Shown piece by piece: positions 10,573-25,500 of a stretch of DNA of 64,000 nucleotides. Numbering within the stretch: position 1 is the stretch's first letter; each line of letters starts with the position of its first letter. The notes below the pieces were generated by a model. That model was not told the DNA's origin. It searched no databases and was given only the letters and a program-made list of their open reading frames with translations. The stretch is from Tachypleus tridentatus (Eukaryota; Arthropoda; Merostomata; Xiphosura; Limulidae): assembly GCF_004210375.1 (NCBI RefSeq), contig NC_134831.1:46844035-46908034 (forward strand), read 5' to 3'. The position numbers were made by a program, and so were the translations under genes.

Positions 10573-13500
10573 GTATAAAATGTGAAAGTTGCATTTGTTT
10601 TTGTAACCTTACATGTTTTTCTCCTTTTATAAAAATAAGTTGATCTGTTTTTGGTATTCCATGTTTTAGCTTTCTGAGTTCTATTCCTCCTGTGTATATA
10701 CTCCTTGCTCAAATGTCTTTTGTAAAGATGTGTTTTACTTCTTTTATAAATAAGTAGAAATGTTGTCATTACAATCTTTTGTAAAGATGTGTTTTACTCC
10801 TTTTATAAATAAGTAGAAATGTTGTCATTACTCCATGTTACAACATTTCTGAGTTCTACCCTTTCTTACTACTTGTTGCAACTATTTCTGTAACTGATGT
10901 ATGTTCTTAAATAAATATATTCTTATTACTCCTCGATGCAGTTCTCTGTGAGTTGTACAAGTTGCACTCACATCTGTGATAAATTGTTTCTTTACCCTTA
11001 TCTCTTTTTTGTGAGTTATACAGAATTAAGTTTTTAATTTTAAATTTTGTACATGAATGCATCATATACACAATGCAAGTACATTGTTTAACATTTAAAA
11101 CCAAAAAGTTATTCTCTTATCAGTAACATGTTGCAGCAGTACTGTGTAACGTTTTCCAGAATCGTTATTCCAGATAAGTCTCCAGCATCATCAGAAACAT
11201 GCTTAAGAACGTGTAAAGCAATACTGAATTAAGTATTTTCTCTGTAAATTAGCAGTTAGGCAAATGCATATGTAGCCATGGTGAAAAACCTCCATTTTTA
11301 GATATTTATGAAGTAGCTTATATTTAAAGTAAACATAAAAATTAGAATTAAAAATCATTCTGTAAAATAAAGTACCATTTATAACATTATAAAGTTTGAA
11401 AGTCATTAGGAATTGAATAACAAAACTAGAAAGTCTATTTAAATAATATTGAATTTTTGTTAACAAGTAACAATGTTTATACTAAAGGTTAGCTGTGTAA
11501 CACTGTGACCAAAGTTACAGTATGTTTTTATTATTTAATAAAGCCTTCTACTATAGTAATATAGTATTTTGGATTAATTTGTGTTGACCACATAGTACTA
11601 AAGTAATCTAAATACTTAAAACAATGTCAATATAACATTAAGTTATTTTGTAAATAATTAGCCCAGCTTGGTTATAATCCAGCAGCTCTAAAGTTTGTTC
11701 TGTATATATCTTTATTTCTAGTAATTTGAAGGTAAGTGAATTAAAAGCATTTCAAATTTTTTTTATTGAAGTTTATGTAGTTGTAATTACCAATAATCAT
11801 GCTTAGAAAAAAAACATTGTAAAGTTTATACTAAAGTTCATACTTTAATATCTTTCTACATCTATAAAAACAAGAAAAAGCTTTTGATAATTAAGAAACC
11901 AATGAAACAAAAACAGTGACAGCTTGTTTCTTTTTTGGCACTACAAATAAGTGTAAAGATGTTTGCCTTCTTTTTGTTATTACTATTTTCAGTTATGCAC
12001 CTGTTTACTCAACATCAAAAAATAGTTACAAAATTCTAAATACAAAATATAATGTATAAAAACAGTAAATTAGCATTGTATTTAACATTTAAGTAGCCAA
12101 AGAGATGGCATGGGGTGCTTCCAGCCAAATGTCTTCCCTTTAACCATCAGTTCAAAATTTAGTGACATAGCCATATCATAATGATAGTAGGGTGAGTACT
12201 TTTGGTAACAGCAGTTGGAATAGATCCCAATACTTTCAAATCACCTCTTCCCTCCCCATTTTTGTAGCATTGTGCTTAACAAACATAATGGGATTGTTTA
12301 AGTTACTTAGGTAATGGGAATAGTCAATAATTGATTTTATAAGTTGATTTAATCTTAATTTTAATTAATTGATTAGTTCTATAGTTTTACAATATTCATT
12401 TATTATCTATATCTGAATACAGCTGTTTTTATTACTTTTTGTAGCTGTTTTTGCGAGTTGTTCTCTCCATTATTATAGTTATATATTGTTGTAGTCATAC
12501 TTTTAATATTGTGATTTAGTTTTTACTAGAGGGATCTTGCAATCATTATGAGGAGGATAGATTTAAAAGCTAATAAAAGTAGCCCTACAACTTAGTTTCC
12601 CATAATTGTTAGGAGTGAAAATTCAGTCTAAGTACAAAAATGAATGATTGAGGAAAGATTGAGTTGATCTTGTAAAGTTAATTAGATTTATTATTATTAA
12701 TTATAGAAATTTCTGTTAAGTGTTATCAGTGTGTTACATTAAGAGTTGAATTGTATGTATTTGGAATTAAGCCTACAAATAGACATATCCTGTAGAAACA
12801 TTATACGCCCACCAGTGGCACAGTGATATGTCTGTGAACTTGCACACTAAAAACCGGGTTTCGATACCCGTGGTGGGCAGAGCATAGAGAGTCCAGTGTG
12901 TATCTTTGTGCTTAATTCTAAATAAACAAAAAACATTATAGAAGAAATTTTCTTTTTGTTGCCCATTTAAAAGGACTGGCTTAACAAAATTGAGTAATCT
13001 TCCAGCTGAGAGCCTTAACATCAAACTAACAAGCAGGCTTAGAGTGATATATCAGAATAAAATATCAAAAGCAAAGTTCTGGAACAGAGTACGAGGGAAA
13101 GAAAAGACCACAGTCAAACTAGCAGAAGGTAGAAATGCTTATCAGCTATTAATTGGATGCTTCACATGAAATTACAGATTTGTTGGCATGTGGCCAGTAT
13201 ACAGATGACATAACAACTAGGGTTTGAAAAGAGTATTAAAGTAGGTATAGATCTTTAACAGAAGTACTGTTGTCTATTAAAATTCCAGATAAATAACTAA
13301 AGACACCATCTAGAAGATACATTATCTTTAGTTGGAGTAGTATTGAAATATTAAATTCACTTGACAAAAAACTGAAAATAGTATTTAGACATAGAGAATG
13401 AAGGAAGTAAACCATAACATAAGATGTTTCAAGTGTAACATGAAAGAACATTTTGTGTGGAACTCCAAATAAAAGCTTTCAGGGAATGGAAATCTTTCTT

Positions 13501-16500
13501 AAAGGGTGTTGGAAAAAGGAAAATGTTATAGATGTGGAAACCTGGCTATTAAAGCTGAGACAGGAATAAATGGCTTTTAATAAATCAGAGACAGTACACT
13601 GAGGATGAGTCTCCTCATCCAATCAAATCAAAGAAACCACAAACAGCTAACCAGACATTGCAAAAATCAGGAATTAGCTGATATGGATCAAAGCTCAATT
13701 GAGAATACTTCATCTGTCCCAGATGAGATAAAAATATTATTTAGAGAAACCAGTCAACAACATTATTGATGGGAAATCTTGTAATATGTTAATTGATATT
13801 GAATCTGCAACTATATTATTTCAACCTGATTTAGTAATACATCTGAAATCTAAAAGTAATGTTTAACTGCTGTTCACATCAATCCATCTTTCGTTAAATC
13901 TCTGGCAAGAAAAAAGTAAAAAATTACCCTTACTGTAGAAGGCTTCTTTACATTTCATGATGTGTTGGTAATTGACATTAAGGAAGATTAAATGTTGAGT
14001 TAAGGACTGATATAATGTGGAGATGTGGATGCAAGCTTAGGCCAGTTTCACTTACTCTGACCCTGTGCACTACATGGCAGTTACTACATAAAAGGTTTAA
14101 CTTCCCCTGAGAACAAGGGGGGAAATTACTGTATCATCAAGAAGTAGTACCATATCAGGACTTGTTGAGAATAAAATTATATCTAGTGACTTGGTGGATT
14201 AATGTTTGGAATAACTGTTAAGATCTGAAGAATAAAAAACATGTCATGCAATTTGCTTAGGAAATCATCTTAAATGAAAAGTCACAATACGACTATATCA
14301 AAGTAATATATCTATGGATGAACAATTATTATTACAAGAAAATATGAACTCCAAAAATTAAGTAAGTGTGGTTTATTGAACCCAGAATGGCAGGTGGTTG
14401 AAGCCATAGGTCATCCAGAATGATAATTTTTGAAGTATGTTAGTGACAGAACCAGACAACTGGGTAGTTCCAGGAAAGAATTAGTGAGCCAAAATTAAAT
14501 CTGCTGAAGGGTTCAGACCACTTAAAATGAAATACAATGGAGTTGACAATAGATTCATTTCACCACTCACATAAGAATTCCCCCAAACATAACTACCATG
14601 ACTATAACTGTTAAGAGATCATTCTAATTGCATGCCATTCATGCTGCAAGAAATGCTTTTAAAAAATCTAGCAAATTGATAGTTTAATGTAGTATTTTAT
14701 TTGTGTATTGAAATAGTCTAAGGGACTTCACAGTCAATGAAGGAGCAGTGTTGTAAGGTATATTTTTCAGCAATATAGTTTAGTCATTTTCTATTGGGAG
14801 CTGCTAATCATAACAAAGATACTAGATATAGTTAGTAAAGTAATCCCAGAAACTTCCCATACTTTGTAGAATCAAGTGTTTTGTACCAATACAAGAATGG
14901 GCAATCAAGTAGTTGATGATTGGGGAACTAATTAGCAAGTTTTAAGATGTGTTAAAACTCTTAATTGTACAGTAGCATTGGAATTTCCTTTGAAAAGTTT
15001 CTGTATTTGAAATTAGGCCTGCAAGTGAACATAGCCTGTAGAAATATTATAAAAGAAATAAATTAAGCCATTGTTGTTATGTGGACTGCACTTTGTATTA
15101 TTATTATCAAATTATAAAAGAAGCACAATGGTAGAGCAATATTACAATATGTGTATTGTGTGTGCATGTGGGTAGGTCTATTTTTTCTTTAGACTGTAGA
15201 CTTGAACCTGATAATAAGAAAAGCTTGTTGAAATGTTCTATATTTGTCACTTGTAATAATTGTCTTTATTAACCATTCAAGGTTTCTCTAAATTTTATTT
15301 AGGCTGTTTATTTTTTTAATGTTGTCTGTAGGATCAAACACTTCTAACTTTGCTATTATTTGAATTTTCATTTGGTACAGAAGACCTTATTATTCCTTGT
15401 TGGAAATCACCATTCCTTTCCATTAATGGTGAGACTTTTCAAACAAGTTCTACTGCACTCAGCAGTATCCATTCTCAGGACTCTGAAAACACAAATTGTA
15501 CATTTAAAATAGAGGATTCTGTCTCTGACTTGGTAAGAAATCAGGTAAGTTTTAATTGCTTAAAAGTGGCATCATAATATTTCTCAAGATATTTACAGAC
15601 ATAACTCTTAGCATTTACTGAGCTGCTGTTCTGGAACTCCAATTGCTTAGTTCAATGTAACTCTCATGTTTACAGAAGTTTTGGAGTTTTTTGTTTTTGA
15701 AGTTTGTGTTGTACATTTGCATTTTGACAGTAAATGACCAAATTTTCTGGTAATAGCAACATTTGTAATGAACATGAAGAAAGAAACATTATTTACTTTA
15801 TGTGTCTTGAAATATGTAACAAAATATTTTTCTTAGTTCATGATGACAAGAAACCCACTTGAAGTAAAAAGAATACATTTTTTCTCATTGATTTTAAAGT
15901 AGTGTTTTAGACCATTCCCTTAATTCAGTAAATATATTTTCTGAAATCTTGCTGTTACCAAGATGCATACAGAATGTGTTCTATAGCCTGTGGTTTGTAT
16001 TCTCTCCTCTCTGTTAACTAGCCATACAGGAGTGAATGTCGCCCCACTCCATCAAGCCAGAACTGTCTTCCACCATGGCATGGCACAGGACCATTTCTTG
16101 TTGGAGGTAATCCAGCTAGTGTTCCTTCAAGCATGTCATCAAGTCTTGTCAGTACCTCTTCATCTGTTGACTTAACAGAATATTCTAGGAAAAACTTTGT
16201 TGTGGCCTATCACAGAAAAGTGGTAAGACCTCTGAAAGTCCTTTCATTTATTTTTTTTAATGATTTCAGATGTGAACTGTTTTATTTTTCTTTCCTGTTT
16301 TTGTAAGTGTATTTTTTTTGGGTAATAGTTGATCTATCTACTTGTAATTACTTGTATATCTGCTTATGTTTGTTTTATATTGAAAAATTCATAATGTAGT
16401 GTGGTATGTAGTTTTTTTTTATTTTCTAAGTTAATGTAAAAAACAATTGTAACAAAAATGGATATACATGGTTCTCTAACAATGATGTACTATAGATTTA

Positions 16501-19500
16501 CTGTAGTTAATTGTAAAGTATTTAGAATATCCACAGTACCTTAGGAAATTATTTAGGGATATTTTATGTATCTTATTCTTAATCAATAAGTTAGACTGAA
16601 TTACAAATAGAGGTTATTTCTTTCTCAAAGATCACAAGTAGTGAAGCCACTTCACAAGAATTGCATCTTCCCCAGTGGTTGCGCATGGCTTAATAGTTAG
16701 CATATGAGACTATGAATATGTGGTTTTGCATACCTTTATCATAAACTGAACTTTGGAGATGTGGGTGTAATGTAAGAGTGACAGTGAAGTTAAACTTATC
16801 TATTGTATTAGCCCAGGAAACTGTGATGTGTGCTCTTGACTAGAAGTCATTCCTTTAGTCTTTTAGTTTAAAAACAAAAAAAGGTTAGTATAGATAGTCC
16901 TGATGTAGTTTTCCAAATGTTTAACATATACTTTTTCCAATAAAGTGTTGAAATTATTTTTTTTTCATTAGTGTGCAATTTCAGATTGACCCAGTGTACA
17001 GGTTTTAGCCAATATCTAGTATATATTTTTTTAGTAACTGTTTTTGAATTACCTTTGTTGTGTTTCTAACTTGAAGTTCAACAATAGAAAATCTAACTCA
17101 TGTTTAAACATTTCTACAAGTAAGAGTATTATTCCAGAACTTTGATAATGAAATATTGGAAGCCTATGTACATTGTGTTAGCATAGCCAGGTGGATTAAT
17201 GAAATCCCAGCAAATGTATTCCCCCCCCCTTTTTTTTTAACTAATCATTTTGGGTGTAAATTAAAATTCATATATTTAAAACCAGATTACTGATTTATTT
17301 ATATATTGTGTTTATTCATATGTTTTTGCTAGATTCGGCAAGATGTCTATTTCCTGTCATCTCAGAAAACACGACCAACTTTATTTGGACTTCCCCTTGT
17401 GTTACCATGCTATGATAACACTACACACCAGGACTTGTATCACTCAGTGTGGGTTCAGGTGTCCAGGTTTGTGTCACCTCTTCCTCCTGCAGAATCTGGA
17501 GTGCGAAATCATGCTCAAGACTGGTAGGTAGTACACAAAGAAACAAATGACCAGCATGAACAATGTCTCCCATAGATAATTCTAATTTTATTTAAAGTAT
17601 TGAAAATGATGTCTTACCTATTGTTTACATAGCTGGAGATTTCAAAGTGAAAACTACCCTAGAGTTTAACTTGAACCCTTATCTCAAAGTTAAACATGTT
17701 TCAAAAGCTTTTATATATATTTATTAACTACTTCAAATGCTATGTTAGATAAAATCTTGCTTATAAGAAAAAGTTTGAAGTTTTTAAGTAAACAACTTAA
17801 CTCTTAATTCATGTTATAAACCTTTAAAATAAAATTAAGCAAGTTTTCTCTTTAGCACTTAATTTGGAGGAACAACTGCTATTTGTTTTGAACTCTAAGT
17901 GAAGTCTTAATTATTGCTTGCTTTTTATCTGTTCCAAAAATGTATCATACAATACAAATTTTCCTGGAAATTTTATCTGACAGGTATAGAAAAATACCAG
18001 ATATTTTTAGCTCTACAAGTGCAAAACCTATAATAATGAAAACTGCCTGGAGGTAACATCGTATTTCCAACAGCTACATACGTTCACGCAAGTTAACAAA
18101 GAAAAAAGGTTGGGTGAAACATATCAGAAATCCAACAAGTATTTCCATACTCCCAGACAAACAAAGCGATGGCTACATACATGCATATAGTTTTACAAAT
18201 ATACATGGCTGAGTAGGATATGAGACATCTAACAACTACATACAGACACATAACTTAATAAGGAAACATGACTGTGAGACATTTTAGAGATATAACTACT
18301 ACCCACATAGAAGGCTAATAAAGATACCTGACTTATTGAAACATATCAGAGATTGAACCTCTACTACTCAAATGCACATCAGTATCAAATAAGTATGGCT
18401 GTGTGAGACATTTCAGAGATCCAACAGCTACACACAAACAAATAAGCTAACAAACAACCCTGCTTAAATGAGACATGTCAGAAATCCAACACCTACTTGG
18501 ATACATACATCTTAACAGTGAAATCTCTTGGCAAGACATGTTGGATATCTAACATCTACATACAAGCACAAAGGCTACAAAACTGGTTGGGTGAGATATA
18601 TCAGATATCTGATAGCTACTCACATATGCACACCTTAACATTGAACCTTGGCTAGATGAGACATGTCAGAAATCTAGAAGATACACACAGGCTAACGATG
18701 AGACATGTCAGAAATCTAGAAGATACACACAGGCTAACGATGAGACATGTCAGAAATCTAGAAGATACACACAGGCTAACGATGAGACATGTCAGAAATC
18801 TAGAAGATACACACAGGCTAACGATGAGACATGTCAGAAATCTAGAAGATACACACAGGCTAACGATGAGACATGTCAGAAATCTAGAAGATACACACAG
18901 GCTAACAATGAGACATGTCAGAAATCAAAAAGATACACACAGGCTAACAAACAAACTTGGTTTGGTGAAACATGAGATTCAATAGCCACACACACAAACA
19001 TGCAGACTAAGAAACAAACCTGGCTTGCAAAACATATTATAGATGTGATAGATACATAGATGCACACAGTTTTACAAAGCTATGTGACTGAGTGAGATAT
19101 GAGAAATCCAACAGCTATGTACAGAAATGCAGCTTTACAATAAAACATGACTAGGTGAGACATGTCAGACCCCACAACTTCTTGCATCTCTCTCTCTCTT
19201 ACTTACTTGTCTCATCTAGCTATGCTTCAGTGTTATGTCAGAGATCTTATAGCAACATGCATTCTTTCAACTTGACAGTGTAACTTTGCTAGGTGAAACG
19301 TCAAATATTCAACAGCTTTGCACATGCACATGGGTTATCAAATACACCTAGTGGGTGAAAGGTTAAAGATCTGACAGGTACACACATGCACCCAATGTAA
19401 GAATGAAACTTGGCTATATGAGATGCAACAGAAATCCATTAATTGCACACATACAGCTTAAAAAATAAATCTGGCTTGACTAAATGTATTATCGATACAT

Positions 19501-22500
19501 CAGATAACTACATCACATGCACAGTTTCAAGTCTTGAATTTAATGGTCATCCAAGATGAATAAAAAGTTATTTAAATGGCCAACTTATAACCATCCAGCT
19601 TATAACCATGAAAATGCAGATGAGAGTAAACTATGATTTTTAATAATGTGCATATATCTTTACAAAATTTTACAGATTATCAGTAAACATTTTAAGGCTT
19701 TTGTATGCAAAAAAATCAAATTTTTAAAATTAAGTTTAAAAGTATATTAAGTAATGTTTTTATTGTGCCTTTTTTTCTTTTTAAATGTTGACTATGCAAC
19801 ATGCAAAGTAATTTTGGTTTTAAGATTAAAAATAATTTTATACATCAGAACATTTTCACATTTCACATGCAAAATCTTTAACCTTCAGATACTTACCAAA
19901 TGTTTTGTTGTTGTTTTTTAAAAGTTCTTTACATTTTGCCTGTTATCTTCACTACTGTTTCTCTAAGAACCGAGTCAATTTGACCTACCTTGTAACCACC
20001 ATATAAATTAGAAAATAAATATAAATTGATTTTTTTTTGTCTAGAATGGCGACAGATTATAACATGAATACACAAATGTTCAGTCTAAATAGCTTGAATT
20101 TCATAACATTTTTCCTGTATATATATACATTTATTTTTATTATATTGACCTTTCAACTATGTCTGGCTAACACTACAGAAGTTGCAATAATGCAGAACTC
20201 GTGCACTCTTGTCCAAGAATGTAAAACTGACCTTCACAAAGTGACCTGTGTTGTGTATTGGTCTAGTATTTTGTAAAACAGTTGCATTTCAGTTACAATA
20301 CATTATATATGTACATTATTACTATTTAGAAATAAATTCTTAAGCTTATTTTCCTTAAAACATAGAACAGTAAATAAATAAATATAGCAAACAATTATCT
20401 CTTTTTGTTGCAAACTTTGTATTCATTGGCTGCTTACCATATATTGTCTAGACCTTACCAAATTTCACACATGGAAGATGTGAAACTAAATTTTTTAGGT
20501 TTTGTATATACATACACAATTTGAAATAACCAAATATCATAAATTACGATATTAATATTATATAATTCCACTATAATTTATCAAACTTTGTAACTAAGCT
20601 GTATTTGAGCATAAAAATATTAAATTTCAAACTCACTAAAGTCTATAGCACAGGAAGAAAATTTGCTGCTTAAATACTTCAAATTGGTTGAGAAAGCTAC
20701 TAGGGGAACATTCTGAGCTTTCAAATGGATATTCACAGGCTATAGACAGTAGTAGGTGTAATTTAAGCAAGTGTTTCCAAAAATGGAAAGAGGAAGATGG
20801 GAGACTACTGTCTTTGAAGAAAATTCAGTAAATACTAGGGGAACATTCTGACAAATGGATATTCACAGGCTATAGACAGTAGTAGGTGTAATTTAAGCAA
20901 GTGTTTCCAAAAATGGAAAAAGGAAGATGGGAGACTACTGTCTTTGATTCAGTAAATGCAACAATATCTCAGCAAGTAGAAAAGATGAGAGGTTCTTATT
21001 TTAGACTGAAGCATGTCAATTTTGGTAGTTTGGGTTTCTTATTCTTAAGAAACTAGACTTTGTATTTGGACATCATAAGCATTTAATTTGAACCAATGCT
21101 ACATTCAACAGACTACATGACATGCAAAAATTTATTTATGATTTCCGTTTTGTTATTTAGTTTTAAATTTAAAAAAAATTAATGAATAACACTAAAATTT
21201 GAATAATCTACAATTTCGCATCAAACTGGTTTGTTCATTCATAAAATAGTAATTCAATAAAATTTTATTGACCTGTGACCTGTAAACCCCTATCATGTTT
21301 GATGGACACCTCCCCTTTGTGTGAATTCTTGTACATGGTGAGAGGACCTCCCAGGGAAGGTTCTGTTCTTTCAGTTTACCTCCTCTGGGATCTGAACATT
21401 CACCCACATGTTTGCCATGTGTGGCAACCCATGAAGGGGAGGAGAGGATCCTGGTGGTTGAGGGGACCAACCCTAACACACCTCTTTGGACTTGAATTTA
21501 TGTAGATGGGCAGCCTTTGGGTGGCCCCCCTTGGGTCAATCAGCTGGTTCAGTCGGGCTAGGGTCAACCAAATACCAGTGTTGGATGTTTTCAACAGGTG
21601 TTATGGACATTGTATCTGATGCTGATGTTTGGGTAGTGCTCACAAAACCCTGGCGTTACTGCAGTGTTCTTGTTTGGCATTGTAGTGTGTCCCCTCATAG
21701 GGTTCCATGGCAGTTGGGGTCAATGAGCACCAAAATTTCCCTTTCTAAAGGGAAATTTCCCTGACTAAAAATCATAATAAAATAGTGAAAAAACAGTCCA
21801 TAGGTAAATGACCATGTCTTGAAGATTGTGAGCGGCAATCCTCATCATCTGTACCACCTGTTGTACCTCATTTTCTTATTGCATTCACTTTCAGATACAC
21901 CTTTGGGACAAATGTCTCCCTTTTTCATTCAGAGGGACTTGCTGGCTCTCCAAAGTCAGTAAAAAAAAAAGCTTCAATCTGGTGACATATTGGTGGAAAC
22001 ATCCACATCTCAACACAGTGAACTCTTGCATTCAAAGGCAATTGAGGATATACCTATTGAGGTTACACCTCATGCAACTTTGAATTAATCATGAGGAGTT
22101 ACTGTTGAGAGGAATTTGAAGACTATCCCAGAGGTAGAGATTCTCAATGGTTTCTCGATCCAAGGAGTTTTTTTCAGTGAGGCATATATCCATTTGCAAA
22201 GATGGGAATTATGGTGCCAACCAATGTTTTCATTCTCACATGTACATCACCACATCAGCCTGCCACCATCAAGGCAGATTATCTTAATTGCAGAGTATGG
22301 CCATACATTTCAAACCCTCTCCGTTGTTTCCAGTGTCAGCAGTTCTGTCACTCAGACGTCATGTGGTTCCTTGACGTGTGCTCATTGCAGTGGCAAGGAC
22401 CATAATGCCTACGAGTGTGAAATGGACCCTCATTGCATCAATTGTAATGGCACTCATCCATTCTACTTTCGTTCTTGCTCAAAATAGTTGGAAGAAAAAG

Positions 22501-25500
22501 AAGTGAAGTGTTTGAAAATGATTCATAACATTATTTATCCTGAGGCTCAAAAATTGCTGTCCACCACCTCATCTCGGACGTATGATGTTGAAGTTCGTTC
22601 CACAGCTACAGTGGGAGAGCATACAGATCTCCCTGTGCCTCCAAAAGAATCGTTCTCCAAACAAATGAAAAGTCTTTTGACCTCCATGGTTAAAAACGTT
22701 GATGAATCAACTTCAACACCTATCTCTGTCCCTCACATACATTCCAACAAACCCCAATATCCACATCCTTTGGCTCCAGGTACAGGCATTTCCTCAGATA
22801 TATCTTTTTTCCCACCCCAAGATGCAAAACAATCATTCATTCACATTCTCAGTCACTGGAATCCCCTTCCAACAGCAAAGACCTGCCCAATCAACCCACG
22901 GCAGAATCCATGGAGGTCGATAGATCTCCCTTCAAAAAGGACAGTAAGAAAAAAAGATGTGGTTGTAAACAGAAGGGTTCTCTGCCAAATTTGCCTACAT
23001 GTAAATAAAAATGGCCACCCTGATACAATGTAACTGTCAAGGTTTACGTTCTGACCTGGATGGCATCAAAACACTGATTGCTTCCTACTATCCAGTATGT
23101 CTTTCCTTACAGGAAACATTTCTGAAACATACTGATACAGTCACCTTTCAGTGGTATTCTTTGTACAAAAATGACAGGCTGTGTGATGGATGAGTGCATG
23201 GAGGGGTGGCATTTTTGGTTTATCACCATGTGACCACCCTGTCTTAGCCACTTGACACACCCTGGGAGGCCATAGCTATCTGTGTTTCCTTGGGTCGTAC
23301 CATCACTGTTTGTTCTCTCTACCTGTTGCCGAGAGAGACATATGATCAAACAGACTTTGATGCTCTCACTGAACAGTTGCTGTCTCCCTTTTTAATCCTG
23401 GAGAACTTTAATGGACATCATCCCCTCTGGGGAAGTGCTGATATTGATAGGAGAGGTTGCTCTGTAGAGCATATGCTCTCTGATCACAATCTTTCTCTTT
23501 ACAATACTGGTTGTTCTACTTATTTTCACGCACCTAGTCAGTCCTTTTCTGCTATTGATCTCTCGGTTTGCTCCCCTTCATTATTCTCCCATTTTTCATG
23601 GAGGGTTGACAATAATCCACTAGGCAATGATCATTTTCCTATACTTTTGAGAGAGACTGGCCGTGGTTGACGCCACCCAACCTGCGTGCCCCGGTAGAAG
23701 CTGGATCAGGCAAACTGGCTCTTTTTCACTGCTCTCACAGAACTTCATCCTTCCATCATCTGTAAGCCATCAATAGATAACCATGTGGCAGCAGTAACTG
23801 ACAGTATTATACAATCAGCTGCTCAGTGTATTCCCATTTTCCATATATAGCCTCTATATATTTTCCACTATATCCTCGTACATAGAGGAATCCTGCCTGG
23901 GATACTTTCTGTAGATATCCCACACTCTCGAACTGCATCACTTTCCAACAGGCTCGTGCACATGCTTTGTGGGTAAGACATCAAAGCCACAAGGAATCTT
24001 GGGTTAAGTTCACAACCAGCATATCTTCTACCACCAATTCCAAAGACATATGAGACAATATTCGAAAGGTCAGTGGGCAATATAATTCTGTCCCCCTCTC
24101 GACCTTGCTCCCTGACGGCCAGGAAGTAACTGATACCTGGAGCATCGCTGATACTCTAGGTCAGGGGTTCTTAACCAGGGGTGCCCGCACCCCTAGGGGG
24201 TGCGAAGATGATTCCCAAGGGGTGCGAGGATGCCCATGAATAATTAAAGCAAATCTATATTTTTACATAAGAGTATGCTTTATATTTCTCCTAAGAAGAA
24301 GTTTCCTAAGTTTCCAGGGGGTGCGAGAAATGATTACTGATTTGAAAGGGGTGCAAACACTGAAAAAGGTTAAGAACCACTGCTCTAGGTGAAAGCTTTT
24401 GCTGGATATCTAGCACTTCTGCTTCTTCTTCCACCTTCTTAGTTATCAAGACTTGGGCAGAGCAATTACCTCTTTCCTTTCCAGTTGATTGTCTTTATGA
24501 CTATAATCGTCCCTTTACACTGGTGGAACTCAAACTGGCCCTTCATCAGTCTGGCAGTACATCAGTTGGACTTGATGATATACACTATATGCTGCACCTT
24601 TTATCTCCTGCTTCTCTTGCTATTCTTCTGATTGTTTTTAACTTGATCTGGCAGGAGAATGTTTTCCTGATGCCAGACACCAGGCTATTGTCCTACCTTT
24701 CTCTAAGCCAATTGCTTTGATGAGCTGTCTCTGTAAGACCTTAGAGAGGATGGTTAATGCTTATCTTGTTTGGTTCCTTGAATCAAACAACCTCCTCTCA
24801 TACACACAATGTGAGTTCCGACGACAGTGCTCCATCATGGACCACCTGATTCGACTTGAAACATCAATCAGATTAGCCTTTCTCAAACAACATCTTGTAT
24901 CAATATTCTTTGACATTGAGAAGGTTTATGATACAACATGGAGTTATGGTTTTTTGTGAGACCTCCATATATATGGGTTACGTGGCCATTTGCCCATTTT
25001 TATTAATTGTTTAATGGACAGGAGATTCTGAGTTCGTGTGGGTTCGATACTTTCCCGTTCTTTTCTACAGGAACTTGGAGTCAGAACAGGGCTGTGTTCT
25101 GAGTGTCACACCTTTCAGTGTAAAAGTTAATGCCATCACTGAACAACTCCTCACTGTCACAAATGGGCTCTATGTTGACGACTTTCACATCTCATGTCAG
25201 TTGTCGAACATTAGGCATATTGAGCAGCAGTTTCAGATTGTCCTCCATTGTTTACTGAAGTGGACCACAACAAATGGCTTTAACTTCTCTCTCTCTAAAA
25301 CTGTTTGCATGCACTTTTGCTGCCAACTGGGGGTATTCATCCTGATCCTGAAGTACGTATTGGTGAAGTTGTGCAGCCTGTGGTCCCTGAAACAAAGTTC
25401 TTGGGGCTTATCTTTGACCGTAAGCTAACCTTTATACCACACATCAAGCAGCTACAGGTCAAATGTGCAAGAGCACTGAACATCCTTCGTGTCCTCTCTT

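Noticed and set aside
15332..15380. 5' extension of USP32 exon b (DQTLLTLLLFEFSFG).
   Set aside because: It would break the phase with exon a, which ends with one extra base. The acceptor at 15379-15380 restores the frame and a better alignment.
18656..18985. Long open frame of 14-residue repeats, looking like a repetitive protein or CRISPR-like array.
   Set aside because: The period is 42 bp, divisible by three, so one frame stays open by arithmetic. There are no spacers, and the surrounding DNA is the same decayed minisatellite.
20037..20276. Open frame with a hydrophobic stretch and cysteines.
   Set aside because: It lies in the AT-rich dispersed repeat family, and the matching part of another copy does not keep the frame.
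21192..21594. Overlapping minus-strand open frames also seen at 38644-38847.
   Set aside because: They recur because both are in the LINE 5' region. The element's real genes are on +, and these are antisense shadows.
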